From Methanogenium cariaci JCM 10550 (lineage in GTDB: Archaea; Halobacteriota; Methanomicrobia; Methanomicrobiales; Methanomicrobiaceae): a DNA stretch of 64,000 nucleotides. The stretch is from positions 1 to 64,000 of the forward strand of contig NZ_BBBG01000012.1 of NCBI RefSeq assembly GCF_001315945.1. Direction: 5' to 3'. A program made the position numbers and the translations under genes. The notes under the pieces were generated by a model. The model was given only the letters and a program-made list of their open reading frames with translations. It was not told the DNA's origin and did no database searches. Below are positions 50,753-62,047 of this stretch, piece by piece. The stretch's first letter is position 1, and each line of letters opens with the position of its first letter.

Positions 50753-51926
50753 ATGATGTACGCACACCGTCTGGACAATCTTCCGCCCTATCTTTTTGCC
50801 CGAATTGATGCAATGAAGGCAGAAAAGAGGGCGCAGGGTGTTGACGTAATAGATTTGGGGGGGGTTGGAGATCCGGATCTTCCGACACCATCACATATTA
50901 TAGAATCCCTTGTTGAAGCAGCGCGCAATCCGGCAACCCACCACTATCCCGACTACACGGGTATGCTCTCATACCGGGAAGCAGTCGCTGCATGGTACAT
51001 GAGCCGGTTTGGCGTGGAACTCGATCCAAAAACCGAAGTGCTGGCACTTATTGGTTCAAAGGAAGGTATCGCCCATGTCCCCCCCGAGGCATTTGTAAAC
51101 CCCCCCGGTGACTATGTGCTGGTACCGGACCCCCCCGGATATCCGGTATACAAGACCTCGACGCTGTTTGCCGAAGGGAACATATGGGAAATGCCCCCCC
51201 TGAAAGAAGAGAATGGATTCCTTCCTGACTTCAGTGCCATCCCATCGGATGTCTGTTCCAAAAGCAGGCTCATGTTTTTGAACTATCCCAACAACCCGAC
51301 CGGGGGCTATTGCACCCGTCTCATTCTTTGAGGAAGCCATCGAATTCGCCAAAGAGCATGACGTTATTATTGTGCATGACAATGCCTACTCCGAGATATC
51401 GTTTGACGGCTACAAGGCGCCGTCGTTTCTGGAGGTGGACGGGGCGATGGATGTCGGAATCGAGATGCATTCGCTTTCAAAAACCTACAACATGACCGGC
51501 TGGCGTATCGGTATGGCGGCAGGGTCTGCTGATATCATCGCCGGTCTGGGGGGGCGTGTAAAGACCAATATCGATTCCGGTGCATTTGATGCCATTCAGA
51601 TGGCTGGCATCACCGCATTGACGTCATCCCAGGAATGTATTGCAGATTCCTGTGCCGTGTATGAAGAACGACGGAACCTTTTGGTCTCCGGTCTGCGCGG
51701 GTTAGGGTTTGAGGTCACGTCACCGAAGGCGACGTTCTATGTCTGGATGAAGGTGGACGATTCCATGGAGTTTGCAGCAAAGATGCTCAACGAAGCCGGT
51801 ATTGTCGTCACACCGGGCACGGGATTCGGGAAGGCCGGGGGGGAAGGCTACGTGCGCTTTGCCATCACGCGTTCCGTTGAACGGATTGAGGAAGCGCTGG
51901 AGCGCATGCGTGGAGTCTTCGCATGA
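50753..51926 (+). CDS. dapL: LL-diaminopimelate aminotransferase
   Basis: Class I/II aminotransferase converting tetrahydrodipicolinate to LL-diaminopimelate in lysine synthesis, about 390 residues. Landmarks are [23 protein letters not shown], and the PLP lysine in [14 protein letters not shown], with [16 protein letters not shown] at the end. Runs add extra Pro in HVPPEAF, NPPGDY and DPPGYP, where the family has HVPEAF, NPGDY and DPGYP. One frame break at a five-G run (51302) restores to [14 protein letters not shown]. The stop overlaps the lysA start, so the lysine genes form an operon. Confidence 0.9.
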
Positions 51927-53240
51927 ACTACCCTCCCCCCCATCTCTCTGATAAGAACGGTCATCTCTGTATCGGGTCGCATGACACCACGGTGCTTGCA
52001 AAAAAATATGGTACACCGTTATACGTAACCGACGAGCAGCGTATCCGCGACAATTACCAGTCCTATTACGATGCCCTGACCGGCTATTATGACAAGGTGC
52101 AGGTGCTGTATGCGGCAAAGGCAAACGGCAATCTTGCAATCCTGAAGTTATTTGCCTCTCTGGGTGCCGGTGCGGATGTCTTTTCAACCGGGGAACTTCA
52201 TCTGGCCCTCGCTGCCGGTATGAACCCGGAGCACCTGCTCTTTAACGGCAGTTCCAAGACCGATACGGATCTCTCCACCGCTCTTGACAAGAAGATTCGC
52301 GTTTCCCTTGACTCGGTGGATGAACTGCAGCAGCTCAGTCTTCTCGCTCAGGAGGCCGGTGTGACCGCAGAGGTTTCATTCCGGGTCAACCCGGCAATGG
52401 AAGTACCCACCATCCCAAGATCGCCACCGGTCTTGCGACGAGTAAATTTGGTATCCCCGCAGGGGGGGAGATTGTGTCTGCGTATCAGGCGGCAATGGAC
52501 GCGGAGAATATTCTGCCTGTTGGTCTTCACTGTCATATCGGATCCCAGATTCTTGAGGTCGCACCCTTCGCCAAGGAGGCGGAAGTGCTCACCTCTGTCG
52601 CCCGTGATATCACCGATATCGGGGGGTGAAACTACGCTTTATGGACGTGGGCGGCGGTCTCGGGGGGGTTCCATACCATCGTGACACCGATCCGGTGCCC
52701 ACCCCTGCCGAGTATGCCGATGCGGTCATGCCGGTCTTCCTGGACGGCATCAAATCTATCGGCATCAGACCGGAATTCTGGGTTGAGCCTGGCAGATACC
52801 TGCTGGCGGATTCAACCGTGCTTTTGTCACGGGTGAATTCGGTCAAGCGTTCGCACAAGACATTTGTGAATGTCGATGCCGGATTCAACCTGCTGTTACG
52901 CCCGGCGATGTATGACTCCTATCATGAGGTGGTCGTTGCAAACAAGACAGGCCCTGAGAATGCCAAAGAAGAAACACAGAATGTGGTGACCGTGACCGGG
53001 CCCATATGTGAGACCGGCGACATCATTGCGCATGACCGGCTTCTTCCGCCGGTTGCGTCCGGAGACCTGATTGCCATACTCGATACCGGAGCATACGGGT
53101 ATTCGATGTCATCGCAGTATAACAGCCGCCCCCGGTGTGCAGAGGTGATGGTGAATAATTCGCAGGAAGGCCTGATGCGCCGTGCAGAATCCATCATTGA
53201 CATCAAGCAGACGATGAATACTCTTCCGTGGCAGAAGTAA
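51923..53240 (+). CDS. lysA: Diaminopimelate decarboxylase
   Basis: PLP-dependent decarboxylase producing lysine from meso-diaminopimelate, about 435 residues. Motifs are [15 protein letters not shown] with the PLP lysine, [35 protein letters not shown] and [10 protein letters not shown]. The frame is broken between about 52410 and 52630 and recovered as [20 protein letters not shown]. The ATGA overlap with dapL supports the start. It completes the DapL pathway for lysine. Confidence 0.9.
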
Positions 53241-53265
53241 GAGCGCCACAAATTTTTTGAAATAT

Positions 53266-54558
53266 ATGCGGGCCTATTATTCCCTTGTTGATGATTTGTT
53301 TCCCTTTGAAACATTTCAGACGCTGGTTGAGGAGGTTGCCGAGGGTTCCGGGAACGTCTTTGATGACCGAACCTCTGCAATGATTGTACTGCGTCGTGCC
53401 GGAAGGAAACACCAGAAGATTGCCCGCCTGCCTGAAAATCCCACCAATGTACATTTTTTGCGAAAGTCCTTCATAAGGGGGATATCACGACGTTCACCCG
53501 TGAGGACGAGTCAACCGGTGCGGTACGAAAGATTGAGGTGGGAGACGACAGCGGGGGGGAAATCTCTCTGGTCTTCTGGGATGAACGGGTCTCTGTCGTG
53601 GACGATATCGAGACCGGCACGGTCATCGAGGTGGTCGGCAAGGCCGGGTCCGGGCGTGAAGTGCAGGTCATTGATCTGCAGAAGACGGTCTGTGATATTC
53701 CGACCCGGAATGATCCTGAAGGCTTTGCGGGGGGGAGTTCACCCAATGGCGATACGATTGATGCGACGATTGTGGCAATCGGTGATGTCAGCACCTTTGT
53801 CCGGCGTGACGGAAGTGAGGGGGGACACGGATGGATGTGGCCATTGCGGATGCCACCGGTACGGGAGTGCTTGTGCTCTGGAATCCGGAGATGCTCGACG
53901 GCTTTGTGTTGGGTGACGGGATTCATGCATCCGGGCTGCGCAGAAATTCACGCAGCGCAGGAAGGGAGTATTCAGCCGGTTCTCATGCCGTGATCGAGAA
54001 GGCCAATGTCCGGTATCCGCCGCTCTTTACGGAGGTCTCCGCTCTTCAGCCGGATACGACGATATCCGTCTCCGGAACCGTTTATGACATCAGGAGTGCA
54101 CGGGAGTTTACCACCCGGAAAGGTGCACAGTCGTGGGTACGCAATGCGGAGTTCCGGGATGAGAGTGGCACGATTCATCTGGTTCTCTGGGGGGGATAAT
54201 GCCAGAAACCCTCCTGCAGAAGGGGACACGGTTTCACTCTTTAATGCCTCCTGCAAAAATGATCGGAGGGGCAGACCGGAGATTCAGGTCAGCTGGGGCT
54301 GTCTTCTGAGCTGTGACTCGGTGCCCCCCCAAGCGAGACCGTGAATGTCTGCGGGATGATCATTCAGACGGCCCGGGGGGGCGATGCATCGATGACGGGC
54401 ATGCCTGTCTCATTATTGATACCGACCTGCCGTTCGGAACGGAATTCTGTGTGGAGGGAACCCGGACCGGAGACCGGCTCGCAATAGACTCGTATTCGGA
54501 GTATACGCGTTCAAAAGACGCGTTGACCGAACGCATCGAGTCGCTAAAAAAGGAATGA
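53266..54558 (+). CDS. RPA-like single-stranded DNA-binding protein
   Basis: About 430 residues with several OB folds: HKGDITTFTREDESTGAVRK then VGDDSGEISLVFWDERVSVV; a second copy begins VAIGDVSTFVRRDGSEGDMD; a third reads TISVSGTVYDIRSAREFTTR with DESGTIHLVLWGD. The last part has a C-x2-C-like pair (MHRCRACLIIDTD), hinting at a zinc ribbon as in archaeal RPA. The printed frame breaks at about six G/C runs. ATG at 53266 is preferred over TTG at 53257. It lies next to radA, a sensible recombination partner. Confidence 0.8.
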
Positions 54559-54646
54559 TTACTTTCGCCCTCCGCACAGGGGGGGGTTTCTTAACCGTTC
54601 AGAAAAATGGTATATTAGCACAGGTGCAAAAGAGAGGTAACAGAAT

Positions 54647-55624
54647 ATGGCAGAACTTGAAATTGAGGACCTCCCGGGTGTCGGGCCAACAACGGCTGAC
54701 AAACTCAGGGAAGGCGGATATACAACGATTGAAGGCATTGCAACAGCGTCATACGCTGACCTTGCCGAAGCGGCAGAGATTGGTGAATCCACGGCAAAGA
54801 AGATGATCCGTGAAGCCCGAAAAATGGCTGACATCGGTGGATTCAAGACTGGTACTACTGTTCTTGAAGAACGAAAGACCGTCCGGAAACTGAAAAGTCT
54901 GGTTCCGGATTTTGATGAACTGCTGGGGGCGGCCTTGAAACAAAATCCATCACCGAGTTTTATGGTGAATTCGGATCCGGAAAGAGTCAGATCTCTCACC
55001 AGATGGCGGTCAATGCCCAGCTTCCTGAGGAATGCGGGGGGTTTGAACGGTTCCTGTATCTACATCGATACGGAAAATACGTTCCGGCCTGAGCGAATCG
55101 AGCAGATGGTGGACGGGCTGGAACTTGATATTGAAGTGCCTCCCATCGAGCAGTTCCTGGAACGGATTCACGTGGCAAAAGGATATACCTCGGATCACCA
55201 GATGCTGTTGGTTGACAGTGCGCGTGAACTGGCAGGAGAACTGCTTGAGTCCGAGCATCCCGTCCGCCTGTTCATTGTTGATTCCCTGACGGCCCATTTC
55301 CGGGCGGAATATTCCGGCCGGGGCACACTCTCTGTCCGGCAGCAGAAACTGAACAAGCATATGTATGACCTTGCCAAACTGGCAGAGGAACACAATGCGG
55401 TTGTGCTCGTCACCAATCAGGTGCAGTCAAACCCGGCGGTCTTTTTCGGTGACCCGACCAAACCGGTGGGCGGCAATATTGTCGGACATGCATCCAAGTT
55501 CCGGATGTATCTCCGGAAGAGTAAGGGCGGCAAGCGCGTTGCAAAATTAGTTGACAGTCCCAGTCTCCCCCCCGATGGCGAAGCTGCATTCCTGGTGGAT
55601 ACAACCGGAATGAAACCACTCTGA
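54647..55624 (+). CDS. radA: RadA recombinase
   Basis: Archaeal Rad51/RecA homologue, about 325 residues. The N-terminal helix-hairpin-helix ([20 protein letters not shown]) binds DNA; the ATPase core has the Walker [24 protein letters not shown], and the Walker [20 protein letters not shown], with TNQVQSNPA downstream. Loss of one G near 54928 (six expected, five seen) shifts the frame through the Walker A region, and the frame returns at a six-G run near 55037. GAGGTAAC seven bases before the ATG and a TATA at about 54610 support the start. Confidence 0.93.
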   Translation: MAELEIEDLPGVGPTTADKLREGGYTTIEGIATASYADLAEAAEIGESTAKKMIREARKMADIGGFKTGTTVLEERKTVRKLKSLVPDFDELLGAALKQNPSPSFMVNSDPERVRSLTRWRSMPSFLRNAGGLNGSCIYIDTENTFRPERIEQMVDGLELDIEVPPIEQFLERIHVAKGYTSDHQMLLVDSARELAGELLESEHPVRLFIVDSLTAHFRAEYSGRGTLSVRQQKLNKHMYDLAKLAEEHNAVVLVTNQVQSNPAVFFGDPTKPVGGNIVGHASKFRMYLRKSKGGKRVAKLVDSPSLPPDGEAAFLVDTTGMKPL

Positions 55625-55637
55625 GCTGAATGAGAAT

Positions 55638-56353
55638 ATGAATCCCTTTTTTTCCTGCAATCCTGCGGCCGTGATAACAGACATCGATGGCACGCTGACC
55701 GATGAACGCCGTCGTATCAGCACGGCTGCAATCGAGTGTATCAGGACGCTGACCGATGCGGGAATACCGGTCATTCTTGCAAGCGGCAACACGCTCTGTT
55801 CGATGACCATGCTTGCGAAGATGATCGGAACGGATGGAACGGTTATCTGTGAAAACGGCGGGACATACCGGATCGGATTCAATGGGGGGGATGAACGCGT
55901 GATCGGCAATATATCTGCATGCCGGAGAGCATTCTCATTCTTAGAGCGGTATTTTGAAAAAAAGGGGAGACCCTGCAGCTCTACAGTCCTGAGTATCGCT
56001 TTGCCGACGTTGCATTTGCCCGCACGGTTGACCCGGATACCGTCCGCACACTGCTTTCAGATTATCCGGTGCGTGTACTGGATACCGGGTTTGCCATCCA
56101 CCTGCAAACAAAAGGGATAACGAAGGCGACCGCGTTTTTACAGATCTGTGAAAAGACCGGCAGAAACCCTGATGCATTTCTCGCCGTGGGTGATTCCCAT
56201 AATGACATCGAGATGATTCAGGCGGCAGGGTGTGGTGCCGTGGTGCGCAACTGCAGTGACGATATGTGTAGCGCCGCAGACTATGTCTCTGAAAAAAGAT
56301 ATGGGGAAGGGTTTGTTGACGCAGTAAAAAATGTGTTTCCTTCACTTTTTTGA
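55638..56353 (+). CDS. Phosphoglycolate phosphatase, archaeal HAD type
   Basis: HAD phosphatase of the Cof-like archaeal subgroup, about 237 residues. Motif I is AVITDIDGTLTDE (DxDGT), motif II LASGNTLC, motif III/IV LAVGDSHNDIEMI. It removes phosphate from 2-phosphoglycolate and probably other small phosphates. The frame breaks near 55968 in an A/G-rich run and restores as KGETLQLYSPEYRF. Its 3' end overlaps the oppositely oriented PRC-barrel gene by 12 bases. Confidence 0.85.
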
Positions 56354-56593
56354 CATGAACCGGTCGACAACGATATAGTCCCTGATATCTTTCACCGCTT
56401 CAAACGGAATGAACAGTTTGTCATCCTCAGTCCGGTAATTTGAGGTGTCAAATCCGGCTTCCGGCCGGACAATCAGGTCGGTTACTTCCCCTGATTTATA
56501 ATCCGCCATGATGTTGCGTATGGTGCCGATAACAATACCGTCCGTACTCATCACTTTCTTTTTGGACAGGGTTCGGGAAAATGTCAGTTTCAT
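56342..56593 (-). CDS. PRC-barrel domain protein
   Basis: An 83-residue single PRC-barrel domain (MKLTFSRTLSKKKVMSTDGI, then VTDLIVRPEAGFD and RDYIVVDRF). In archaea such solo PRC-barrel proteins have been linked to ribosome or RNA maturation and, for the Cdv system, to division, but specific partners cannot be read from the sequence. No frame error. ATG at 56593 is preferred over TTG at 56599. Confidence 0.8.
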   Translation of the reverse strand: MKLTFSRTLSKKKVMSTDGIVIGTIRNIMADYKSGEVTDLIVRPEAGFDTSNYRTEDDKLFIPFEAVKDIRDYIVVDRFMSKK

Positions 56594-56700
56594 ATACAAA
56601 ATGAGAGGGTTTCAAGTATATAAATTATTGCAAATCCCTCTAATTGTCCTTCTTTTTAGCTTTAAACCTATATTGGGGGGGGTTGATTCTGATTATATTT

Positions 56701-57599
56701 TTAGGGAGAGGGGGGGAATAACCGGATGATATCCGACTGCGTGAGAATTCCTACGGGCCGTTCATCTTTAACAATGATCAGTCTCCCGATATTCTCCTGT
56801 TTAAAGCGCCCAATCACCTCATACAGATTGATGGTCGGTGACGCGGTCACCACATCGTGGGTCATCACATCGGTAACCGAGTCTGACAGGGCCTTGCCGT
56901 CTGCAATACCATCTGCGATATCGGTAAGCGTTACAATGCCCCCCCGTACCTGTCCGTTTTCTGTCACCGGTGCGCCGTGTATCCTTGCCTCAGTAAATAT
57001 CCGGCAGGCCTCTGCAAATGTTGCGTCTTCTTCGATGCAGATCACCGGGGGGGATGACATATAATATTGAATCTGTTTCTTGGGAAGGGAGATCATCTCG
57101 GTAATCGTAATCAGCAGTGACTGGGATACCTCGTCCTTTCCGTAGATTTCCCCCCCGCGCACAAGCAGTTTGTTCACCGGCGATGGTCCGATGGTGATTG
57201 CATCCCCCCCGATATCGAAGAGTCTGACGCTTCCGATCAATTTCACCACCGCCTGACAGATGTCCGGGTGACACAGGGTGGTAAAATCTATTTCAGATAC
57301 ATTGACACTCGGCACCAGTTCTTCATTTTTTCGGATGGGAACAAGGGACTCATCTGCATAATCGGCAATATTCAATTCCCGGTAGGCCCGTGATGTTGGA
57401 GTATAGCTCCCTTGGGTCCTGGCACCCCCCCGTCCACAAGCCCCCCCAGTGCCCGAAGGGCCTGCATTTGATTCCTGACTGTACCCGGGTTTCGTTTGAG
57501 GACTCCAGCAATTCCCTCGCCTTTTATTGCTGAAGAACTCTCATGATACAGCGTAATCAACGTAATCAGAATGTCCTTCTGTATAGGTGACAGTTCCAT
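56701..57599 (-). CDS. HTH-CBS domain protein
   Basis: About 298 residues. The N-terminal 70 residues are a winged helix (LITLYHESSSAIKGEGIAGV, then GTVRNQMQALRALGLVDGVP). A middle domain follows, then a pair of CBS domains (SPVICIEEDATFAEACRIF, GAPVTENGQVRGIVTLTDIA and DVVTASPTINLYEVI, GRLIIVKDERPVGILTQSDI) that bind adenosine nucleotides. Probably a transcription regulator sensing energy state. Two frame breaks lie at the seven-C runs near 57426 and 57446. Divergent from NOG1 with a 48-base gap. Confidence 0.82.
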
Positions 57600-57647
57600 A
57601 TTGATTAATTGCTTCTTAATTGCTAATAATAATAGGTTGTACAACAG

Positions 57648-58614
57648 ATGGAATATGAGAAAATACCGACAATACTCACTGCAGATGAACTGCTTGACCG
57701 GGCCTTCCGGAAGCCTGCTATAGCCAAACACGAAAAACGAAACAAGAAACGTGCGGATGAAGAATTTATCCGTTCAGCATCAAAATCACTGAGCGATAAA
57801 CTAATCTTCATGGTGAAACAGTTTCCGACAATAGAGAACCTCCCGATATTTTATCAGGATATGACTGATCTCCTCTTTGGGATTGACAAAATGAGGCGTT
57901 CTCTGGGTGCATTATCATGGGCAGCCAATCAGGTAATGACCCTGGGGGGGAATGAATACGCATGGAAGATTCGCAGAGCAGAGGACTCATCTGATATCCG
58001 GAAACAGGGAACTGCACGCATTGCCTCGGTGATTCACCAGATCGATGACGAACTTCATTTTCTCAATGAAGCACGCAACACCCTGAGAAAGCTCCCTGAT
58101 ATCAGGATGAATTTACCATCGTTGTTGCGGGGTTCCCGAATGTGGGGGGAAATCCTCGTTTATCCGGCACGTATCATCTGCCGATCCTGAGGTGGCAGAA
58201 TATGCGTTTACGACAAAACAGATTGTCGTCGGACATTGCGAAATCGGAAGAGACCGAGTTCAGATTGTTGACACACCGGGCATTCTTGACCGGCCCGCTC
58301 ATGAACGCAATTATATCGAGCACCAGGCACTCTCTGCGATAACAAATGTCGCGGACGTCATTCTGTTTATCATCGATGCGAGTGAGGCATGCGGATACCA
58401 GATCACAGAACAGCTGAACCTCCTTGAAGAACTCAGACGGGTAATTGATGATGTGCCTATTGAGGTTGTGGTGAACAAATCCGACCTGAAAACCCTTGAC
58501 GGATATTACAATATGTCAACTGCGTCCGGTGAAGGTTTAGAAGAGATTGTGGATCTCCTCCTTACATACCGGGAATCCAGCCCCAGCTCCCCGTTAATGC
58601 ACATAGAAGAATAA
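57648..58614 (+). CDS. NOG1-family GTPase
   Basis: Nucleolar GTP-binding protein 1 homologue, about 322 residues, involved in large-subunit ribosome assembly. N-terminal helices (MEYEKIPTILTADELLDRAF) precede the G domain: FPNVGKSSFI (G1), VQIVDTPGILDRPA (G3) and VVNKSDLKT (G4). The frame is broken near 58107, where a G has been lost (AGGGATG expected, AGGATG seen), and at a six-G run inside the P-loop near 58148. The 3' end overlaps the converging presenilin-like gene by 53 bases. Confidence 0.87.
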
Positions 58615-59490
58615 ACCCGGCGATTGCTCCCCCGTTTAACAGGGGGGGGAGACCTGCCTGAGGCCTTCCTCCTGAAACAAACCATAACAGGGCTGCCAGA
58701 CCGATGATGGTTCCCGCCATGGCACCAATGGTTGGTAGGGAGATGCCAAATACGGCAGGTGCGCCGGTTAAAAATGCAACGGAAGAGACGACCAGGATAT
58801 TCGGCATGATGAGATCCCCCCCATTCCCATAATATATGCTCCCCCCCGGTCTTCTTTTTTCTCTTTTATTTCGACTCCTTCTTTGATATATGAATAGTCG
58901 AGTGATTTGGGTACCACAACCAGAATCGGGGGGGTCTTCATATTGATGACACTCTCGGCCAGGTCAACCATATGTTTTGTACGGTATACCGAGACTGCAT
59001 CGTAGACGGCAAGGAGTGCCAGAAGAATGATCACCGGAAGAATCGTGAGGGATATGCCGAATATTGCCGCAGCGCCTCCGGATATCAGAATTCCGAGGAT
59101 ATCGATGACATACCATTCCGGATAGGCATACAAAAGTCCCCCCCCGAGATGACTGTTGCAATGACGGTCAGTGCCCATGCAACAAGGGTGTTTCCCAGTG
59201 CAAAGAGAAAGAGTGCGCTGTAGATATATCCAAAGATAAAGATGATTGATAGTCCGATAATGGCCTTAATGGCAAATTCCTTTCCGCGTTTGATGAGCCA
59301 GAGGAGGACGGCTGTGAATACGAGCAGGATTATGATAAAGTAGATAGGATTTGCTGCGGATTCAGGATTTTCAAATGCTTCATACCCCCCCGCGCCAAGC
59401 ATCAGGGGTGTAAGGAAGATGGAGAGGAGCTGTACGGCAACCATCAGAATTCCCATCCCGATGAAAGGGGGCGACTTGTCTCGTATTCAT
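58562..59490 (-). CDS. Presenilin/signal peptide peptidase homologue
   Basis: About 309 residues and nine hydrophobic helices. The two catalytic Asp motifs of intramembrane aspartyl proteases are present: LLAVYDAVSVY (YD) and MGMGDLIMPN (GxGD), and the PAL-like segment is GLPLLNGGAIAGF. The best-studied archaeal member is from Methanoculleus marisnigri, consistent with the assigned order. Frame breaks lie near 59465, 59143 and 58820. Start at MNTRQVAPFIG (59490) in the corrected frame. Natural substrates in archaea are not known. Confidence 0.87.
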
Positions 59491-59560
59491 TGATGGGTGA
59501 ATATTTACCCTGATTGTTAATAAAGAGTATTTGCGGAATCAATACGATCCGGCATCCGGG

Positions 59561-59935
59561 ATGGACAGTACCCGAATCGATATAGGTAATTTAATTAGTG
59601 CCGTGCAGATACCACATATCATGGATATTCAGGAATCCATTGTTGATATCATACTGGCGATTGTTCTGATCATATCGACGCTGGTTCTGATCCTGCGGGT
59701 ATGGCAGGATCTGGTACTTGCTGTTGCAGCAACGCTGATGATGGCATCGCTGGGGGGACTGTTTCTGTCCCTGGGGGCAAAGATCCGAAATCTTGATCAA
59801 AATGTCATTGCCCGGGAACGGACGATGCGTATGAACCTTGATGAACTGAATGTAGCGGTATGCAATAAATGCGATACCATGATCTCAGAAGTCCATCAGG
59901 TTGTCAGTGAACTCTCCCGCAGAGTATACCGTTAG
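59561..59935 (+). CDS. Hypothetical membrane protein, 124 aa
   Basis: Two hydrophobic helices (ESIVDIILAIVLIISTLVLIL split by a short turn from VLAVAATLMMASLGGLFLSL), then a charged helix likely to form a coiled coil (DQNVIARERTMRMNLDELNV). CNKCD is a C-x2-C pair. Not recognised. ATG 59561 is preferred; 59531 would add ten residues. It lies between the presenilin-like gene (divergent) and fen1 (same strand, 26 bases on). Confidence 0.6.
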   Translation: MDSTRIDIGNLISAVQIPHIMDIQESIVDIILAIVLIISTLVLILRVWQDLVLAVAATLMMASLGGLFLSLGAKIRNLDQNVIARERTMRMNLDELNVAVCNKCDTMISEVHQVVSELSRRVYR

Positions 59936-59961
59936 AACAGACATATAGTATTTTGATAGTT

Positions 59962-60970
59962 ATGGGTGTCGCATTACGGGAAGTTCTGACCGATTACAAA
60001 GTGCCGGTAGGGTGGGATGCTCTCTCCGGCTGTGCAGCGATTGATGGAAATAATGCGTTATATCAGTTTTTGAGCATTATCCGGCAGCAGGACGGCACTC
60101 CTCTGATGAACCGTGAAGGGAAGGTGACCTCTCATTTGTCTGGACTCTTTTTTCGGACTGCCCGTTTTCTTGAATACGGACTCAAACCGGTCTATGTTTT
60201 TGACGGCAAACCTCCTGACCTGAAGTCGTCAACCATCGCAAAACGGCGGGAAGTGCGTGACAAGGCGGGAATTGCATGGGAACAGGCCAGAAAAGAGGGA
60301 GATACGGAAGAGTCCTATAAGCAGGCACGCGCTGCCTCCCGCGTGGATGAATGGGTGGTATCGAGTTCAAAGGAACTGCTGAGTGCAATGGGTATCCCGT
60401 TCGTGGATGCTCCCAGTGAGGGTGAGGCACAGGCGGCCTACATGGTGCAGAAGGGTGAACTGGACTTTTCTGTATCTCAGGATTATGATTCCCTGCTGTT
60501 CGGGGGGTGCCGGTGCTGGTGAGAAATCTGGCCATCAGTGGTAAACGGCGGTTTCATGGACGTACAGTTGTCGTTGAACCGGAACGATTGTATTTATCAA
60601 AGATTCTGGAAGGCCTGAACATCTCACGGGACAACCTGATTGAGATGAGCATCCTTATCGGAACGGATTTTAATGACGGCATAAAAGGAATCGGGCCAAA
60701 AACCGCACTGAAAATTGTACGGAATGATGCATTTCAGGAGACGCTTGACAAAAAAGCGCCGGATTTTGATCCCCCCCGGCCCGTCATTGAATTCTTCCGT
60801 TCGCCCCCCCGGTGACGGATGACTATACCATTTCATGGAACAAACCTGACGAATCCGCGGTCCGCGAGATGCTCTGTTCCGTGAACGATTTCTCACCAGA
60901 ACGTGTTGACGCCGTCCTCACCAAGATGCGCACAACCGCCGGTCAGAAGACGCTTGACCAGTGGTTCTGA
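59962..60970 (+). CDS. fen: Flap endonuclease 1
   Basis: Structure-specific 5' nuclease that removes Okazaki flaps, about 336 residues. Active-site segments are AAIDGNNALYQFL, YVFDGKPPDLK, PSEGEAQAAYM, SQDYDSLLFG and GTDFNDGIKGIGPKTALK; the last eight residues, QKTLDQWF, form a PIP box for the PCNA clamp. Frame breaks lie near 60502 (six-G) and 60806 (seven-C); corrected, the chain reads LLFGVPVLVRNL and RSPPVTDDYTISW. ATG 59962 (MGVALREVL) is chosen over 59953. Confidence 0.93.
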
Positions 60971-61024
60971 CTTTTTTTTCTGCCCTTTCCGAAGGTTGAA
61001 TATGTTGCATGCAGATATATATCC

Positions 61025-62047
61025 ATGCAACGGCGTGTGGTAACATTTTCACGCAATGCGTTCCTTCCTCTGACTACGGTCTGTTGTAATTCCTGCGGCT
61101 ACTGTTGTTTTAAAAAACCACCTCAGGCAGGATGTATCATGTCCCCCCCTGATGCTGTCCGTGAGGTGTTACAGCACAGTGCCCGTATGGGGTGCACCGA
61201 GGCTTTGTTTACCTTTGGTGAGCGTCCCAATGAAGTGCCGGAGTTTGCTCCGTATCTTGCAGACATCGGTTACACGGATTTTCTTGAATACTGTTATGAC
61301 ATGTGCAGGGAAGCGCTTGCCTTGGGCATGCTTCCCCATACGAATGCAGGGATTCTCACCGGAGAAGAGATGAAACGCCTGCGTGAGGTTAATGCGAGTA
61401 TGGGCCTCATGCTTGAGACGACAGCGACCGTTCCCGCACACCATGGTTCACCCGGAAAAGCTCCGGAAGTGCGTATTGGTATGATGGAGGAAGCAGGAAA
61501 ACTGAATATTCCGTTCACCACCGGGATACTGATCGGCATCGGTGAGACACCGGAAGACCGCATCGAATCACTGGAAGTGATACGGGATCTGCACCGGAGG
61601 TATGGTCACATTCAGGAGGTCATTATCCAGAATTTCTGTCCCAAGGAAGGCACCCCCCCCATGGAAGCGGCAACGTATCCGGGAACAGATGAGATGTGCA
61701 GCATTATCCGTCATGCGCGGGAGATTCTGCCGGAAGATGTGATGGTGCAGGTACCTCCCAACCTTGCTGATGCCTCGGATCTTGTTTCCTGTGGCGTTGA
61801 TGACCTGGGTGGTGTTTCTCCGGTCACCATCGATTATGTCAACCCGGAACACCCCCCCTGGCCACAGATTGATGAACTGAAAGCGGTTATCGGGAATAAT
61901 ATCCTGAAGGAACGTCTCTGCATCTATCAGCGGTTCGTTGACAAAGGATGGTATGATGACCGTCTGAATGAAATAATTCAAAGACTTAGTAAAACAATTG
62001 AGATACGGAATCGAACAGAATTTGGAGATGATGAATTACATGGATGA
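61025..62047 (+). CDS. cofG: FO synthase subunit 1 (CofG)
   Basis: Radical SAM enzyme that with CofH makes 7,8-didemethyl-8-hydroxy-5-deazariboflavin, the F420 chromophore. The cluster motif is CCNSCGYCCF near residue 20 (C-x3-C-x2-C), with LFTFGERPNE, YCYDMCREAL, LMLETTAT and TGILIGIGETPEDRIES. 340 residues, frame intact; runs add residues at SPPDAV and PPMEA. The stop overlaps the purC start by eight bases (ATGGATGA), so F420 and purine synthesis genes are cotranscribed here. Confidence 0.9.
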   Translation: MQRRVVTFSRNAFLPLTTVCCNSCGYCCFKKPPQAGCIMSPPDAVREVLQHSARMGCTEALFTFGERPNEVPEFAPYLADIGYTDFLEYCYDMCREALALGMLPHTNAGILTGEEMKRLREVNASMGLMLETTATVPAHHGSPGKAPEVRIGMMEEAGKLNIPFTTGILIGIGETPEDRIESLEVIRDLHRRYGHIQEVIIQNFCPKEGTPPMEAATYPGTDEMCSIIRHAREILPEDVMVQVPPNLADASDLVSCGVDDLGGVSPVTIDYVNPEHPPWPQIDELKAVIGNNILKERLCIYQRFVDKGWYDDRLNEIIQRLSKTIEIRNRTEFGDDELHG

